The notes below the pieces were generated by a model, which saw only the letters and a list, made by a program, of their open reading frames with translations, was not told the origin of the DNA and searched no databases. Below, piece by piece: positions 9,868-19,261 of a stretch of 64,000 bases of DNA. The translations under genes were made by a program, and so were the position numbers. The DNA is from Gammaproteobacteria bacterium (GTDB taxonomy: Bacteria > Pseudomonadota > Gammaproteobacteria > Pseudomonadales > Pseudohongiellaceae). The stretch spans positions 1 to 64,000 of the forward strand of contig PALV01000003.1 in NCBI GenBank assembly GCA_002706685.1, given 5' to 3'. Each line of letters begins with the position of its first letter. The first letter of the stretch is position 1.

Positions 9868-11307
9868 ATGTTGCTTGCTCTGGTTGTAGTCTATCTGCTT
9901 GTTTCTATTGGTATCGGTGTCGCCGCTGCGCGCAAAGTGCACTCGGCCAGTGACTTCATAACCGCCGGCCGCAGCCTGCCGATGTTCATGGTCATTGCCA
10001 TGGTCTTCGCCACCTGGTTTGGTGCTGAAACTGTACTCGGCATTTCTGCAACGTTTCTTGATGAAGGTTTTCGTGGCCTGATCTCTGACCCGCTTGGTGC
10101 CGCCGCCTGTCTGGTGCTGTTCGGCTTGATCTTCGCACTCCCCCTTTACCGAATGAAACTGCTGACACTGGGTGACTTCTTTTACTATCGCTACAACAAA
10201 AAAACCGAGATGGTGCTCTCCGCGTGCATCATGCTCTCCTATCTCGGTTGGGTATCCGCACAGGTGACTGCACTGGGTCTGGTGTTTAATGTACTGTCAG
10301 AAGGTTCGGTGAGCATGACGGCGGGCATGGTTATCGGCGCTGGCGTGGTCATGATTTACACGCTGGTTGGTGGCATGTGGTCGGTAGCCGTGACAACCAC
10401 CGTGCAGATGGTAGTGATTGTTGCCGGCCTGTTGCTGGTCACCAGTTCGGCGACCAATATGGCCGGAGGCGTCGGAGAAGTCGTCGCGGCAGCCGCCGCT
10501 GAGGGCAAGTTCGAATGGCTCCCCGCCATGGATCTGATCGACATTCTGGGTTGGACTGCCGCGCTGTTCACCCTGGCCTTGGGATCCATCCCACAGCAGG
10601 ATGTTTTCCAGCGTGTGAATACCTCAAAGAACGAACGCGTAGCCGTCTGGGGTACGACGCTTGGTGGTCTCGCGTATTTCTTTTTCGCAGCAATCCCGCT
10701 GCTGCTGGCGTATAGCGCCAGCATGGTTGACCCGGATGCTACTGCGGCACTGATGGCTGAAGATTCACAGCTGGTGCTGCCGAGCTTTGTATTTACGCAT
10801 ATGCCATTCTGGCTGCAGGTGGTGTTCTTTGGTGCCCTGCTGTCGGTAATCATGAGTACGGCGTCCGGCACCTTGCTGGCACCTTCAGTGACCTTCACTG
10901 AAAATATCCTGCGCAACTTCCTGCCCAATATGAGCGACAGACAGTTGCTGCTTTACACGCGCCTGACAGTTTTCGTTTTTACTATCATGGTGATCATCAA
11001 CGCAGCAGCTTCTGATGGCAATATTCACACCATGGTGGAGAATGCCTACCGCATCACGCTGGCTGGCGTATTCATCCCGCTGACAGCTGGCTTGTTCTGG
11101 CGCCGCGCCAGCAACTTTGGCTGCACGCTTTCCATTGTTTTTGGCCTTGGAAGCTGGCTGCTGCTGGAGATCCTGTACCCGGAAATCCCGTTTGAGCCGC
11201 AGTTCGTGGGCCTGGCCTTCAGTCTGGCCGGCATGATCTACGGCTCCATGGTGCGCCCCAACCCGCACCGTGGCAATCACCGCGGACTGGCAGAGCCCCG
11301 GGGTTAA
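9868..11307 (+). CDS. Sodium:solute symporter (SSF family)
   Basis: 479-residue membrane protein with about 13 hydrophobic segments, beginning with a helix right at the N-terminus (LLALVVVYLLVSIGIGVAAA). The core signature of the solute:sodium symporter family is visible (SDFITAGRSLPMFMVIAMVF, then FGAETVLGISATFLDEGFRG, and GSIPQQDVFQRVNTSKNE). Members import proline, pantothenate, sugars or carboxylates with Na+; the substrate cannot be told from sequence. An in-frame TTG at 9862 exists, but the ATG at 9868 has GAGG at suitable spacing and is preferred. It stands alone between the export operon and the tRNA. Confidence 0.88.
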   Translation: MLLALVVVYLLVSIGIGVAAARKVHSASDFITAGRSLPMFMVIAMVFATWFGAETVLGISATFLDEGFRGLISDPLGAAACLVLFGLIFALPLYRMKLLTLGDFFYYRYNKKTEMVLSACIMLSYLGWVSAQVTALGLVFNVLSEGSVSMTAGMVIGAGVVMIYTLVGGMWSVAVTTTVQMVVIVAGLLLVTSSATNMAGGVGEVVAAAAAEGKFEWLPAMDLIDILGWTAALFTLALGSIPQQDVFQRVNTSKNERVAVWGTTLGGLAYFFFAAIPLLLAYSASMVDPDATAALMAEDSQLVLPSFVFTHMPFWLQVVFFGALLSVIMSTASGTLLAPSVTFTENILRNFLPNMSDRQLLLYTRLTVFVFTIMVIINAAASDGNIHTMVENAYRITLAGVFIPLTAGLFWRRASNFGCTLSIVFGLGSWLLLEILYPEIPFEPQFVGLAFSLAGMIYGSMVRPNPHRGNHRGLAEPRG

Positions 11308-11317
11308 TCACCATCAC

Positions 11318-11346
11318 TGGCAACTTGCGGGTTTGGCCTTTATAAT
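11318..11346 (+). promoter_or_regulatory. Probable promoter of the tRNA gene
   Basis: A perfect -10 hexamer TATAAT (11341-11346) with a poor -35 (TGGCAA) 17 bases upstream and a GC-rich discriminator (ccgcc) behind it. That discriminator type is common at stringently controlled tRNA promoters. Confidence 0.55.
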
Positions 11347-11362
11347 CCGCCATTCGTTTTCG

Positions 11363-11380
11363 CCCCTGCGCTCGCAGGGG
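11363..11380 (+). other. GC-rich hairpin in the tRNA leader
   Basis: Perfect seven-base stem CCCCTGC/GCAGGGG with loop gctc, eight bases before the mature tRNA 5' end. There is no T-run, so it is more likely a precursor structure than a terminator. Confidence 0.5.
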
Positions 11381-11388
11381 CTCAAAAC

Positions 11389-11465
<77 letters not shown>

Positions 11466-11515
11466 TCTTTTTTAGGGTTTTCTGTTTCAGTGGTATTGAA
11501 ACCATAAAGTGGCCG

Positions 11516-12815
11516 GGTTCTACCCCATTAACGGGGGAAAGCATTCATTAAACCCTGTTCACAATGCCATCCCACCCACAGTGGGCCAGCACTCGTAATC
11601 GATAGTTTTCAAAGTTTCTAAAACCATACGCTCTCCTTGAGATCATTTCCATCTTGTTGTGGAAGCCCTCAGTTATCCCGTTACTTTTGTTGAAGCGCCA
11701 CATGGCTACGATCGGCTCCATCCATGAGAGCAGTGTCTTTGCCAGCGCGTGCAATGGGCTGTCCTGAAGCTGTTTTAGCAGCACCAGGTACTGCGCCAGT
11801 TTGCCTCGCATTTTTCTCACCCTGAGGGTTTTGAGCAGGATGAAGCGCATCAGCCGTTGTTTGGCCAGGTACAGCTCTCGCAGCACAGGCCAGTCGGCCA
11901 GGTAGTTCATCAATCGTGCGTGCTGCTCGTCGCTCAGATGCCACTTATGTCGGCGCATCAGGCTGAGCAGGCCACGGTTTTTTCGTCCCTCCTGATCGTG
12001 CTGTTGCCACAGTTTCAGGAAGTGCTGATTGATCAGCCTTACGACATGGAAGCGGTCAGCGACGATCTTGGCGTTGGGGAAATAGCGCCGGGCAATACTG
12101 CGGTAGGTTTCCGATAGGTCCATGACCACAACCTGTACCTGCTCTTTACCTTCAACCCCTTGTAAATAGTGGCGTAGCGACGATTCTGAACGACCCAGTT
12201 TGACGTCAAAAACCTTGTGATTCTTCAGATCTACAAACGTGGTGGCGTAGCCCTTTTTGCGGGTAAAAAAGTGCTCATCAATACCCAGCACCTGAGGGCA
12301 GGGGTTACCGGCCATCTCTGAACGTCGCAGCAGAATACGGTGTTGGTACCAGCGCTCCACCGTGGCTGCACTTATACGGTGTGTCAGTGAGAGTTTGCGC
12401 TGGGTAATGCCCCCATCGTGCGCCTCAAAGACCTCCAGGCGGTAGGCTTCTGAGGCGCGGTAGCGCGGGCGGATACCCACAAAGGGGTGACGAAAGTAGC
12501 GATGGCATTTGAGACAACGGTACTTGGGGACGCGCAGGTGCAATGCCATCACCTTGTTGCCCAGACGGGTGTGTTTGACGGTACGCCGATGAGTGGCCTT
12601 GATGTGCAAATGCTCGTGCTGGCAGTGCTTGCACAGAGGCCGCTGGGTTGGGCTGGCCCACACTTCGAGACTCTTCTGTTGATCTATCCGTTCAATCTGT
12701 AGCTCAGGTATGTCTATAATGGTGCCTGCGAGGGACATCGGTGTTCTCCATTAAAGTGATCGTCGCAAAATCAGTTTAATGCAATGCCGGTGTCCCCCGT
12801 TAATGATGTAGAGCC
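11516..12815. mobile_element. ISL3-family insertion sequence, about 1.3 kb
   Basis: One transposase gene flanked by imperfect inverted repeats. The left end runs from GGTTCTACCCCATTAACG; the right end, read on the other strand, starts GGCTCTACATCATTAACG. Both continue with a shared GGGG run and a TTAAAC block about 35-40 bases in. The terminal GG(C/T)TCT is typical of ISL3 elements. Expected 8-bp target duplications are not seen (agtggccg left, ggtgattc right), so the insertion may be old or rearranged. It lies 50 bases behind the tRNA. Confidence 0.82.
11548..12738 (-). CDS. ISL3-family transposase
   Basis: 396 residues. The N-terminus has a zinc-finger-like region with four Cys in pairs (CKHC near 36-39 and CLKC near 74-77), then a helix-turn-helix (ITQRKLSLTHRISAATVERW) and the DDE catalytic region: LGIDEHFFTRKKGYATTFVD, VVVMDLSETYRSIARRYFPN, the conserved NAKIVADRFHVVRLINQHF, and a late Glu in SNGITEGFHNKMEMISRRAY. 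Full length with no frameshift, so probably active. It ends inside the left terminal repeat, as usual for single-gene elements. Confidence 0.93.
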   Translation of the reverse strand: MSLAGTIIDIPELQIERIDQQKSLEVWASPTQRPLCKHCQHEHLHIKATHRRTVKHTRLGNKVMALHLRVPKYRCLKCHRYFRHPFVGIRPRYRASEAYRLEVFEAHDGGITQRKLSLTHRISAATVERWYQHRILLRRSEMAGNPCPQVLGIDEHFFTRKKGYATTFVDLKNHKVFDVKLGRSESSLRHYLQGVEGKEQVQVVVMDLSETYRSIARRYFPNAKIVADRFHVVRLINQHFLKLWQQHDQEGRKNRGLLSLMRRHKWHLSDEQHARLMNYLADWPVLRELYLAKQRLMRFILLKTLRVRKMRGKLAQYLVLLKQLQDSPLHALAKTLLSWMEPIVAMWRFNKSNGITEGFHNKMEMISRRAYGFRNFENYRLRVLAHCGWDGIVNRV

Positions 12816-13038
12816 GGTGATTCGCATCACTGATCACCGTGTCATGCTGGGCTTCGCCTGTTTCTCAAATGCTGATTGGCAAAAACAATCCCCGCTGCAA
12901 AATATAAATACCGCTGCTCTGAACTTGCGCTCTTTGGCTGATTTACGCTGCGCATTGCTTTTGCATGAGGGGATGGTAAAGTCCCGACAACCTGATCGTT
13001 TTATCCAGCACCACCACAATTACAAGAAGAGAAATGCC

Positions 13039-14703
13039 ATGAAATCTCCCTGCGGAACGCACCTGATAACTCTCTTTGTCCCGACTGCAGTGCTATTAGC
13101 GCTTACCAGCCTGCCAGCTCAAGCCCAGCCCTCACTGACCGAAGTCGCTCGCTGCGAGGCGCTGCAGGAACTGCGTGATATGACCATCCTGAACGCAGAC
13201 ATACGGGCCAATTCCGCCGACGGCGCGAGTTATTGTTATGTGCGCGGCATCATCGCGCCAGCAATCCATTTTCATGTGCAGCTGCCCTTGCAGCAGAACT
13301 GGAACGGCCGCTTTTTGCAGTGGGGTGACGGCGGTAAGGACGGCGATCTTGATTTTGCACCGCAGCGGCTGGCGGAGGGTTATGCCGTGGCTAACAGCAA
13401 TCTTGGCCATGACAGTGGCGTCGAGCCGGGAGCATCATTCGCTTTCAACAACCGCCAGGCAGAGATCGACTTTGGTTACCGTGCCGTGCACCTGACAGCC
13501 GCTGCAGGCAAGCGTCTGGTTGCGGCGTACTACGGCAAGCGGCAGAACTATTCCTACTTTGAGGGCTGCAGTCAGGGCGGTCGCCAGGGACTAATGTCGG
13601 CCCAGCGATTTCCGGATGATTTTGACGGCATCGTCGCCGGAGCACCGGCATTCAATTATCAGGGCCTGAATGCTGCCGGCACCTGGAACCTGCAGCGCAT
13701 GTTCCGTGACGGCCTGGCCGGCAACCTGGCAGTGGACACTGATGGCGATGGCAGCTTTGACAGCCTCGCGCTGATGGATGTACTGCACAGTCAGGTACTG
13801 GATCAGTGTGACACGCTGGACGGCATACGTGATGGACTGTTGAGCGATCCGCTCGCCTGTACCTTTGAGCCTGCTGTCGATCTGGCCGGCCTTATGTGTC
13901 CACCCGACAGTACCTCCGACCAGTGCTTTACCCCAGCCCAGGTACAGACCATCAGCGACCTCTACAACGGCCCGCGTGATGATGCCGGGCGCCAGGTGTA
14001 TCCCGGCAAGATGCTGGGCTCCGAACCACAATGGGCTGGCTACTACATTCCCTGGCAGGGCAATGATATGGCACCGGGCAAACTCACTGGCGTCGCCGGG
14101 GACCACATGAATTATCTGTTCTACGAAGTGGACCCCGGTATCGCGGTGCCCGATCTGCGCGATATTGACTATGAACCGGACACTGACGCCGTTATCCCTG
14201 AGTTCCACTGGTTTCACTGGGACATCAATGATTTCCATTCAGGCGCCGGCGAACTGATGAAATCCATCACCGACGCCAATGATCCTGACCTGCATCGCTT
14301 TGTCAGGCGCGGTGGCAAACTCATTCTCTATCACGGGCTGATGGACACACTGATCGTTGCCACTGACACTATCGATTATTACCAGCAGGTGGTGGACACC
14401 ACCTTTGCCGGCAGCGTGGCAGAAGCGCAGGCAAATGCGCGACTCTACCTGGCGCCAGGCATGGGACACTGTGCCGGCGGGCCCGGGCTCAATAATTGGG
14501 ACAAACTGGCACCCTTGGTGGAGTGGGTGGAGAACGGTCATGCCCCGGACAGCATCATCGCCACCCATGAAACCGACGGTCTGGTGGATAATGAACGACC
14601 TCTCTGCACCTACCCGCAACAGGCGCATTACATAGGCCCGGCGGAGGGCGCGGATGAGCCTGGCAACTGGGTGGCGTCCAACTTTGAGTGCCGTATAAGA
14701 TGA
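13039..14703 (+). CDS. Secreted tannase/feruloyl esterase family hydrolase
   Basis: 554 residues from the ATG at 13039, where a signal peptide starts (TAVLLALTSLPAQAQ). The longer open frame reaches back into the IS end and is not credible. The tannase-fold signatures are present: FEGCSQGGRQGLMSAQRFPD with nucleophile Ser about 178, a possible acid in YHGLMDTLIVATDT, and the catalytic His in LAPGMGHCAGGPG. A calcium-site-like DTDGDGSFDSLALMD lies in the lid. Such enzymes cleave galloyl, feruloyl or related aryl esters outside the cell; exact substrate unknown. The stop overlaps the next gene by four bases. Confidence 0.88.
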   Translation: MKSPCGTHLITLFVPTAVLLALTSLPAQAQPSLTEVARCEALQELRDMTILNADIRANSADGASYCYVRGIIAPAIHFHVQLPLQQNWNGRFLQWGDGGKDGDLDFAPQRLAEGYAVANSNLGHDSGVEPGASFAFNNRQAEIDFGYRAVHLTAAAGKRLVAAYYGKRQNYSYFEGCSQGGRQGLMSAQRFPDDFDGIVAGAPAFNYQGLNAAGTWNLQRMFRDGLAGNLAVDTDGDGSFDSLALMDVLHSQVLDQCDTLDGIRDGLLSDPLACTFEPAVDLAGLMCPPDSTSDQCFTPAQVQTISDLYNGPRDDAGRQVYPGKMLGSEPQWAGYYIPWQGNDMAPGKLTGVAGDHMNYLFYEVDPGIAVPDLRDIDYEPDTDAVIPEFHWFHWDINDFHSGAGELMKSITDANDPDLHRFVRRGGKLILYHGLMDTLIVATDTIDYYQQVVDTTFAGSVAEAQANARLYLAPGMGHCAGGPGLNNWDKLAPLVEWVENGHAPDSIIATHETDGLVDNERPLCTYPQQAHYIGPAEGADEPGNWVASNFECRIR

Positions 14704-15221
14704 GAAACTCTCCACTCAAGGTGCTGATCGATACCCTGCCACAGGTCGGTCGCGTTGAATGGATCGGGCTACGCCCGGCACGCGACACAGAAATGGTCCC
14801 GGTGGCTCGCGCGCACGCAGCGCCCGATAGTGGCCTGGAGGGCGACCGCTACCAGGCTCGCAAAGGCGGCAGCGGAAAGCGCCAGGTCACACTTATTCAG
14901 CATGAGCACCTTGCAACTATCGCTGCACTGGCCCACAAGCCGTCAGTGACAGCGGAAATGCTGCGACGCAATGTAGTGGTATCAGGTATCAACCTGCTTG
15001 CATTAAAAAGCAAAACATTCCGCATTGGCGAGGCAATTCTTGAATATACCGGCCCCTGCGACCCTTGTAGCAAAATGGAAGCCCTGCTTGGCCCAGGCGG
15101 ATACAACGCCATGCGGGGCCACGGTGGCATCACGGCCCGTGTGCTGCAAGAGGGTCACATCGCAGTCGGTGATGAACTCCGAAGCAGCACTTTTAAGACC
15201 CCAGCCGATAACGCAACTTGA
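14700..15221 (+). CDS. MOSC-domain protein
   Basis: 173 residues from the ATG overlapping the esterase stop (ATGA); an earlier frame start at 14688 is less likely. MOSC (molybdenum cofactor sulfurase C-terminal) signatures are visible: SGLEGDRYQARKGGSGKRQV, the VTLIQHEHLATI segment, LRRNVVVSGINLLALKSKTF, the Cys-containing GPCDPCSKMEALLGPGGYNA and GHGGITARVLQEGHIAVGDE. Stand-alone MOSC proteins are linked to molybdenum-cofactor or sulfur-carrier chemistry, and some reduce N-hydroxylated compounds; the role here is open. The 3' end overlaps the convergent DUF5916 gene by 29 bases. Confidence 0.88.
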   Translation: MRNSPLKVLIDTLPQVGRVEWIGLRPARDTEMVPVARAHAAPDSGLEGDRYQARKGGSGKRQVTLIQHEHLATIAALAHKPSVTAEMLRRNVVVSGINLLALKSKTFRIGEAILEYTGPCDPCSKMEALLGPGGYNAMRGHGGITARVLQEGHIAVGDELRSSTFKTPADNAT

Positions 15222-17592
15222 TCACGAACTGATCAACGATCCGGTCATTCCAGGACTGCTCGAACAGTTCCTGGAACTCGAACAGGCTGTTGCGCGGCAG
15301 GTTGGAACCCCGCGTGTAGACGATAAACAGGTCAGACAAAGGCGCAATCTCCCAGCGATAGCGTGCCTGGAAGGTCAGCCGTGAGATCGCGAAATCATCC
15401 GGCTGGTTGTCCGGGTTGGCCGTTGGTATCAAGGGCCCGTCCCTCTCTGTATTGACCCGGTAAAAACGGTCTTCAAACGCCTTCAGCGCTGTCCACTGAG
15501 TGCTGATGCGTATCTGTTGTTTGGCTGTGATGAAGTAATCCACTTCCAGTCGCGGCGCCCACTGATGCGCCTCAAAGCTGGTGTACTGGCCTGCTCCGCG
15601 ATGCACCAGTAGCGCCTCGCGGTCCGTGTAACTCAGGCTCAGGTCAACGGAGAAGCGGTCCACCGGCCGCCATGCGACACCGGCGCGGCCTTGCACTTGC
15701 GTGGAGCCAAGATCTTCGGGATCAACGTTCAGACCCAAATTGTAGGAAAGCGACTGGGCGCGATCGGTTTCAAAGCTGATACCCGCCCCGTAACGGACAG
15801 GCAACTGGAATGCCCCGGTCCCGCGCCCCAGGCGGTCATCGTATCGCGCCGGGAAATAAAGCAGCGACAGATCCAGGCTGTTATTGTCCAAAAACGTATA
15901 ACCTCGTTGCAGTGCGGCTCGCAGCCTCACCGGCAGACCGTCGGTGTTCCATTCATTGGTAGCGATAAATCCTGTGGTGCGGTTGCGCAGACCCGGGATG
16001 TCAGACTCGTTGACAAAGTAGTTGTAGGAGAGGTTCATCTGGTCGTTTCGGGTCAGGAACCCCAGTTCATTGATGTCCAGCTTGTCATCGATCCACGTCG
16101 CGTTAATGCTATGCTGTTTGCCGCGTTCCGGCCGATAGCTGACGTCGCCCAGGAAGCCCACGCCGCTAACGCCGCTGGTATCACTGTGCATGAACTGGGT
16201 GTCGACTATCCAGCGGTTGTCGCGGGAAAAATAGTGCATGTCCACAGCGTTGACGACCGAGTCAATATCGGGATGTTCTACCGTGGTGCCCATCCAGCCA
16301 ATGGCGCGGCGTCCACCCCCGCTTGTATCTTCATACAGCAGGCGCGCAACACCAAAATCGCGGCCTTTTGCCTGCACGGTGACCGGCGTGCCGTCTGGCA
16401 GCGTGCCCGGGACTTCAGGATCATCCTCAGATGCGAACAGCGTGCCGTACTGCCACTTGCCGATCTGGCCAGTGTATTTGACAGCACCCAGCAGCTCGGT
16501 GGGCCGGCTGACATCGGTTGGCAGAACACTCACATTGCCGGGAATATCGAAACCGGCGGCACCGCCAATACGCCGGGTATTTAGAATCTGGATCGGACCG
16601 CCAGGACCACCACCGCCGCTGGAGCGCGGATGGGTATTGAATATGTCCTGACCTTCCAGGAAGAATGTACGCTTTTCCGGAAAGAACGTCTCAAACGCAG
16701 TCAGGTTGACCACCACGTCATCCGATTCCACAGTACCAAAGTCAGGATTCAGGGTCGCTGACAACAGCGTGTTGCTGGTGGGGCGCCAGTAGATATCGGC
16801 ACCAACCTTCGTATCAAGCTCGTCACGCAGACCATCGAAACCGGCTGCCGCGAACGGATAGAAGGTCAACTGGCGTCGTGGCTCAATATCCTCGAGCTCA
16901 TAACGTTCGAACGCCGACAGAAATTGATTGACGGTACGTGGCAGAGGCGGCGAAGACCAGGTCTCACCGCCAAGATGACCTATCTGGCGCTCATAGTAGA
17001 AGCCAATCTGTCGGGTTCCGTCGGCCGCCTGGGGCAATGGCATCATGGCCCAGGGGATGAAGTATTCCACGCTCCAGCCGTTTTCAAGCGCCTGGGTACG
17101 GGCATTCCAGGAACCATCCCACTGCAGGTTCAATTGGCGCTCCGGCAGAACGGTGGCATCGGTCATCGAGTCGCCCAGATTGATGCGCAGGAAGTAACCG
17201 TACTGGCCTCCCCCTGAGGGGTCCAGACCGACCACAAAACCGTCACGGTCCAGCTGTGTGTCGCGGGAAGTCATGCGCGCCACAAGCGTGTCAGCTGGTT
17301 GAAAATTCATGGCGCCAACGTAGATACCCTGCTCGGTATAAAAAGCGCGGACGTGCGTTTCGTAAGGTACTTCCGCCAGCGTATCGGGGTTGATCACCCG
17401 CATGCCGTCGACATAGGGCAGATCATTCCAGACAGCCTCATCAAGAAAACCGTCCAGGTCTATATCGACCTGTTCCAGGCGCGGCAGCTGTGGGACGGAT
17501 GGCTGGGCGTAAGTACTGGCACCAGGAACCAGCGCACATAGCGTGGAAACAACAAGACTGGCAGGCAAAAGGTATCGATGCAGAGGGTTCAT
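15193..17592 (-). CDS. DUF5916/CBM9-like outer-membrane protein
   Basis: 799 residues with an N-terminal signal peptide (LPASLVVSTLCALVPGASTYAQ). Residues about 35-220 match the carbohydrate-binding family 9-like fold at the front of DUF5916 proteins (DIDLDGFLDEAVWNDLP, YVGAMNFQP, GWSVEYFIPWAMMPLP). The rest is DUF5916, with the typical LNPDFGTVESDDVVVNLTAF and ETFFPEKRTFFLEGQDIF motifs and alternating aromatic strands suggesting an outer-membrane barrel; it ends in a strand of alternating hydrophobics. Function of the family is not established; genes often lie near peptidases and TonB receptors. A strong palindrome sits about 50 bases upstream of its start. Confidence 0.85.
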   Translation of the reverse strand: MNPLHRYLLPASLVVSTLCALVPGASTYAQPSVPQLPRLEQVDIDLDGFLDEAVWNDLPYVDGMRVINPDTLAEVPYETHVRAFYTEQGIYVGAMNFQPADTLVARMTSRDTQLDRDGFVVGLDPSGGGQYGYFLRINLGDSMTDATVLPERQLNLQWDGSWNARTQALENGWSVEYFIPWAMMPLPQAADGTRQIGFYYERQIGHLGGETWSSPPLPRTVNQFLSAFERYELEDIEPRRQLTFYPFAAAGFDGLRDELDTKVGADIYWRPTSNTLLSATLNPDFGTVESDDVVVNLTAFETFFPEKRTFFLEGQDIFNTHPRSSGGGGPGGPIQILNTRRIGGAAGFDIPGNVSVLPTDVSRPTELLGAVKYTGQIGKWQYGTLFASEDDPEVPGTLPDGTPVTVQAKGRDFGVARLLYEDTSGGGRRAIGWMGTTVEHPDIDSVVNAVDMHYFSRDNRWIVDTQFMHSDTSGVSGVGFLGDVSYRPERGKQHSINATWIDDKLDINELGFLTRNDQMNLSYNYFVNESDIPGLRNRTTGFIATNEWNTDGLPVRLRAALQRGYTFLDNNSLDLSLLYFPARYDDRLGRGTGAFQLPVRYGAGISFETDRAQSLSYNLGLNVDPEDLGSTQVQGRAGVAWRPVDRFSVDLSLSYTDREALLVHRGAGQYTSFEAHQWAPRLEVDYFITAKQQIRISTQWTALKAFEDRFYRVNTERDGPLIPTANPDNQPDDFAISRLTFQARYRWEIAPLSDLFIVYTRGSNLPRNSLFEFQELFEQSWNDRIVDQFVIKLRYRLGS

Positions 17593-17962
17593 ATTAGCTC
17601 TTGTCAGGACACATGATCTGTTTGTTTCTGTTTTTATTGTTCAGATCAGGCCTTATACGAAGGCCTGATCGCTGCTGAACCGGCCAAAAGGTTTTATACC
17701 TCAAGGTCTTGAAGTTATCGCAATGCGGAGAGGGGGCATAGGGAAGTTACAATATGTTGCAACTCTCGCTAATCAAAATTGGAGCTTTTCAGTTTTTTGA
17801 TCAAAGCTCCCCTTTATTATTGAATTGGCGCACCAGCAGCCACTATCATTAATGCCATTCAGCAGCGCGGCACTCTACAACCCGGCAGGTTCGGTTGCAC
17901 TGCGCAATTAATGTACAGGCTGAAGAGTCAGCACCTCTCTTCGCGACTAAGGGAATTTGTCG
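17593..17962. other. 370-bp divergent intergenic region
   Basis: Holds the start regions of the DUF5916 gene (minus) and the secreted protease (plus). Two inverted repeats are visible: the long one at 17639-17680 and a second (GGAGCTTT ... AAAGCTCC, 17781-17810, loop 14). No good sigma-70 promoter, RNA gene or extra reading frame was recognised. Confidence 0.6.
17639..17680. repeat. Long perfect inverted repeat upstream of DUF5916 gene
   Basis: An 11-base perfect stem GATCAGGCCTT/AAGGCCTGATC around loop atacg, extended by an outer GTTCA/TGAAC pair. It is not followed by a T-run on either strand in the right place for termination, so an operator, leader hairpin or small repeat element is more likely. 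Confidence 0.7.
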
Positions 17963-19123
17963 ATGCGCTATATCCTTCTTTTTCTGCTGCTAACCCTTTA
18001 CTCCACGGCATTAATCGCACAGAACGTCTCACGCGAGGCCACCTTCGGAGAGGTTTCGCTCACCGCCGGCTTTGATGACGACCCACGCATCATCAGGGTG
18101 CTTGCCGGTGGCTCGGTAGAACTTTCCCAGTCTTCGCGTTTCGACTGTACAGGGTTCGTAAGTGAAGCGCCTGACTACCAGCTTGAATATGGCACCACCG
18201 CCGCAGAGTTTGCCCTTAGTTTCTTTACAGACTCCGACGTCGATACTGTCCTTTTGATCAACACGCCTGATGGCGAGTGGCATTGTAACGATGACTACGG
18301 CGATGGGCTGGGTTTGGCTGCCGGCCTCACTTTTGAACAGCCATTGGCAGGCATCTACGACATATGGGTGGGTGTCTATGACGACGATGATAATTTTTCA
18401 GAGGCAGAGCTTTACATAACCGAGCTCACCGAATTGCTTTCGTTTGACTCCGAAGTCTCGGGCAGCATCGCAGAGACTGCCGGTCTTGAGCCAGAGCTCG
18501 CAGGGTCTGGCACCGCGTTTGCAGTCACCACAGAAGGACATTTGCTGACAAACTATCACGTCATTGATGGGTGTCGAGCGCTGACGTTCCAGCTACCCGG
18601 ATCGATGCCCGTCAATGCTGAGGTGCTGGCAATGAACCAGAGCTTTGATCTGGCGCTACTCAAGACCGATATCTCCACTGATGCTACGGTATTTCAGAGT
18701 CAACGCCGCGTTCGGCTGGGCGACGACATCGTTGTTTATGGCTTTCCGCTATTGGGAGATCTTTCCTCTCAGGGCAACCTGACCAGCGGTGTTGTCAGCG
18801 CACTTTCTGGGTTGAATGACGACTTGTCCACCTTCCAGATTTCAGCGCAAATTCAGCCGGGCAACAGCGGAGGCCCCGTATTCGATCGGTATGGTGCTGT
18901 CGTCGGTGTAGTGGTTTCCACGGCAAATCAGGATTACTTTGCTCAACAATCCGGAAACATCCCGCAGAATGTGAACTTTGCCATTACCGCTGATATCTCC
19001 CAGAATTTTTTGCGAAGCAACAATATCGGCTACCAGAGCTCGGAACTATCAGCGGAAATGCGAACCGCTGATATTGCTGAGAAAGCTCAATCAACAACCG
19101 GAGCACTTCTCTGTTATCGATAA
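17963..19123 (+). CDS. Secreted trypsin-like (S1 family) serine protease with PPC-like N-domain
   Basis: 386 residues from the ATG with AAGGGA upstream (a TTG two codons earlier is less likely). The signal peptide is about 1-20 (YILLFLLLTLYSTALIAQ). Residues 25-135 resemble a bacterial pre-peptidase C-terminal domain placed N-terminally, acidic and possibly calcium-binding (GVYDDDDNFSEAELYITEL). The protease domain has the complete triad: His199 (LTNYHVIDG), Asp about 229 (SFDLALLKTD) and Ser302 (QPGNSGGPVFDRYGAVVGVV). No PDZ domain follows, unlike DegP/DegS. Probably a periplasmic or secreted protein hydrolase. Confidence 0.88.
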   Translation: MRYILLFLLLTLYSTALIAQNVSREATFGEVSLTAGFDDDPRIIRVLAGGSVELSQSSRFDCTGFVSEAPDYQLEYGTTAAEFALSFFTDSDVDTVLLINTPDGEWHCNDDYGDGLGLAAGLTFEQPLAGIYDIWVGVYDDDDNFSEAELYITELTELLSFDSEVSGSIAETAGLEPELAGSGTAFAVTTEGHLLTNYHVIDGCRALTFQLPGSMPVNAEVLAMNQSFDLALLKTDISTDATVFQSQRRVRLGDDIVVYGFPLLGDLSSQGNLTSGVVSALSGLNDDLSTFQISAQIQPGNSGGPVFDRYGAVVGVVVSTANQDYFAQQSGNIPQNVNFAITADISQNFLRSNNIGYQSSELSAEMRTADIAEKAQSTTGALLCYR

Positions 19124-19261
19124 CAACCTGCCCCATGTAAACTGCAACTCCCACACTGAATTATCCAGCATCCACTTCTTGGCGACGTTTCAGTCACATT
19201 CACGCTGCTAAGCTCCCTGTGTCATCAATCAGATACAGTGGACTCCTGGAGGTATAGCGGT

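Noticed and set aside
12784..13038. 85-codon N-terminal extension of the esterase frame
   Set aside because: It starts inside the insertion-sequence repeat and would bury the signal peptide; the ATG at 13039 has its own ribosome site.
13591..14238. 215-codon frame opposite the esterase
   Set aside because: A shadow of the real gene, with no motif and no start signals.
17644..17670. Palindrome as rho-independent terminator
   Set aside because: No T-run at its 3' side on either strand for a gene that ends there.
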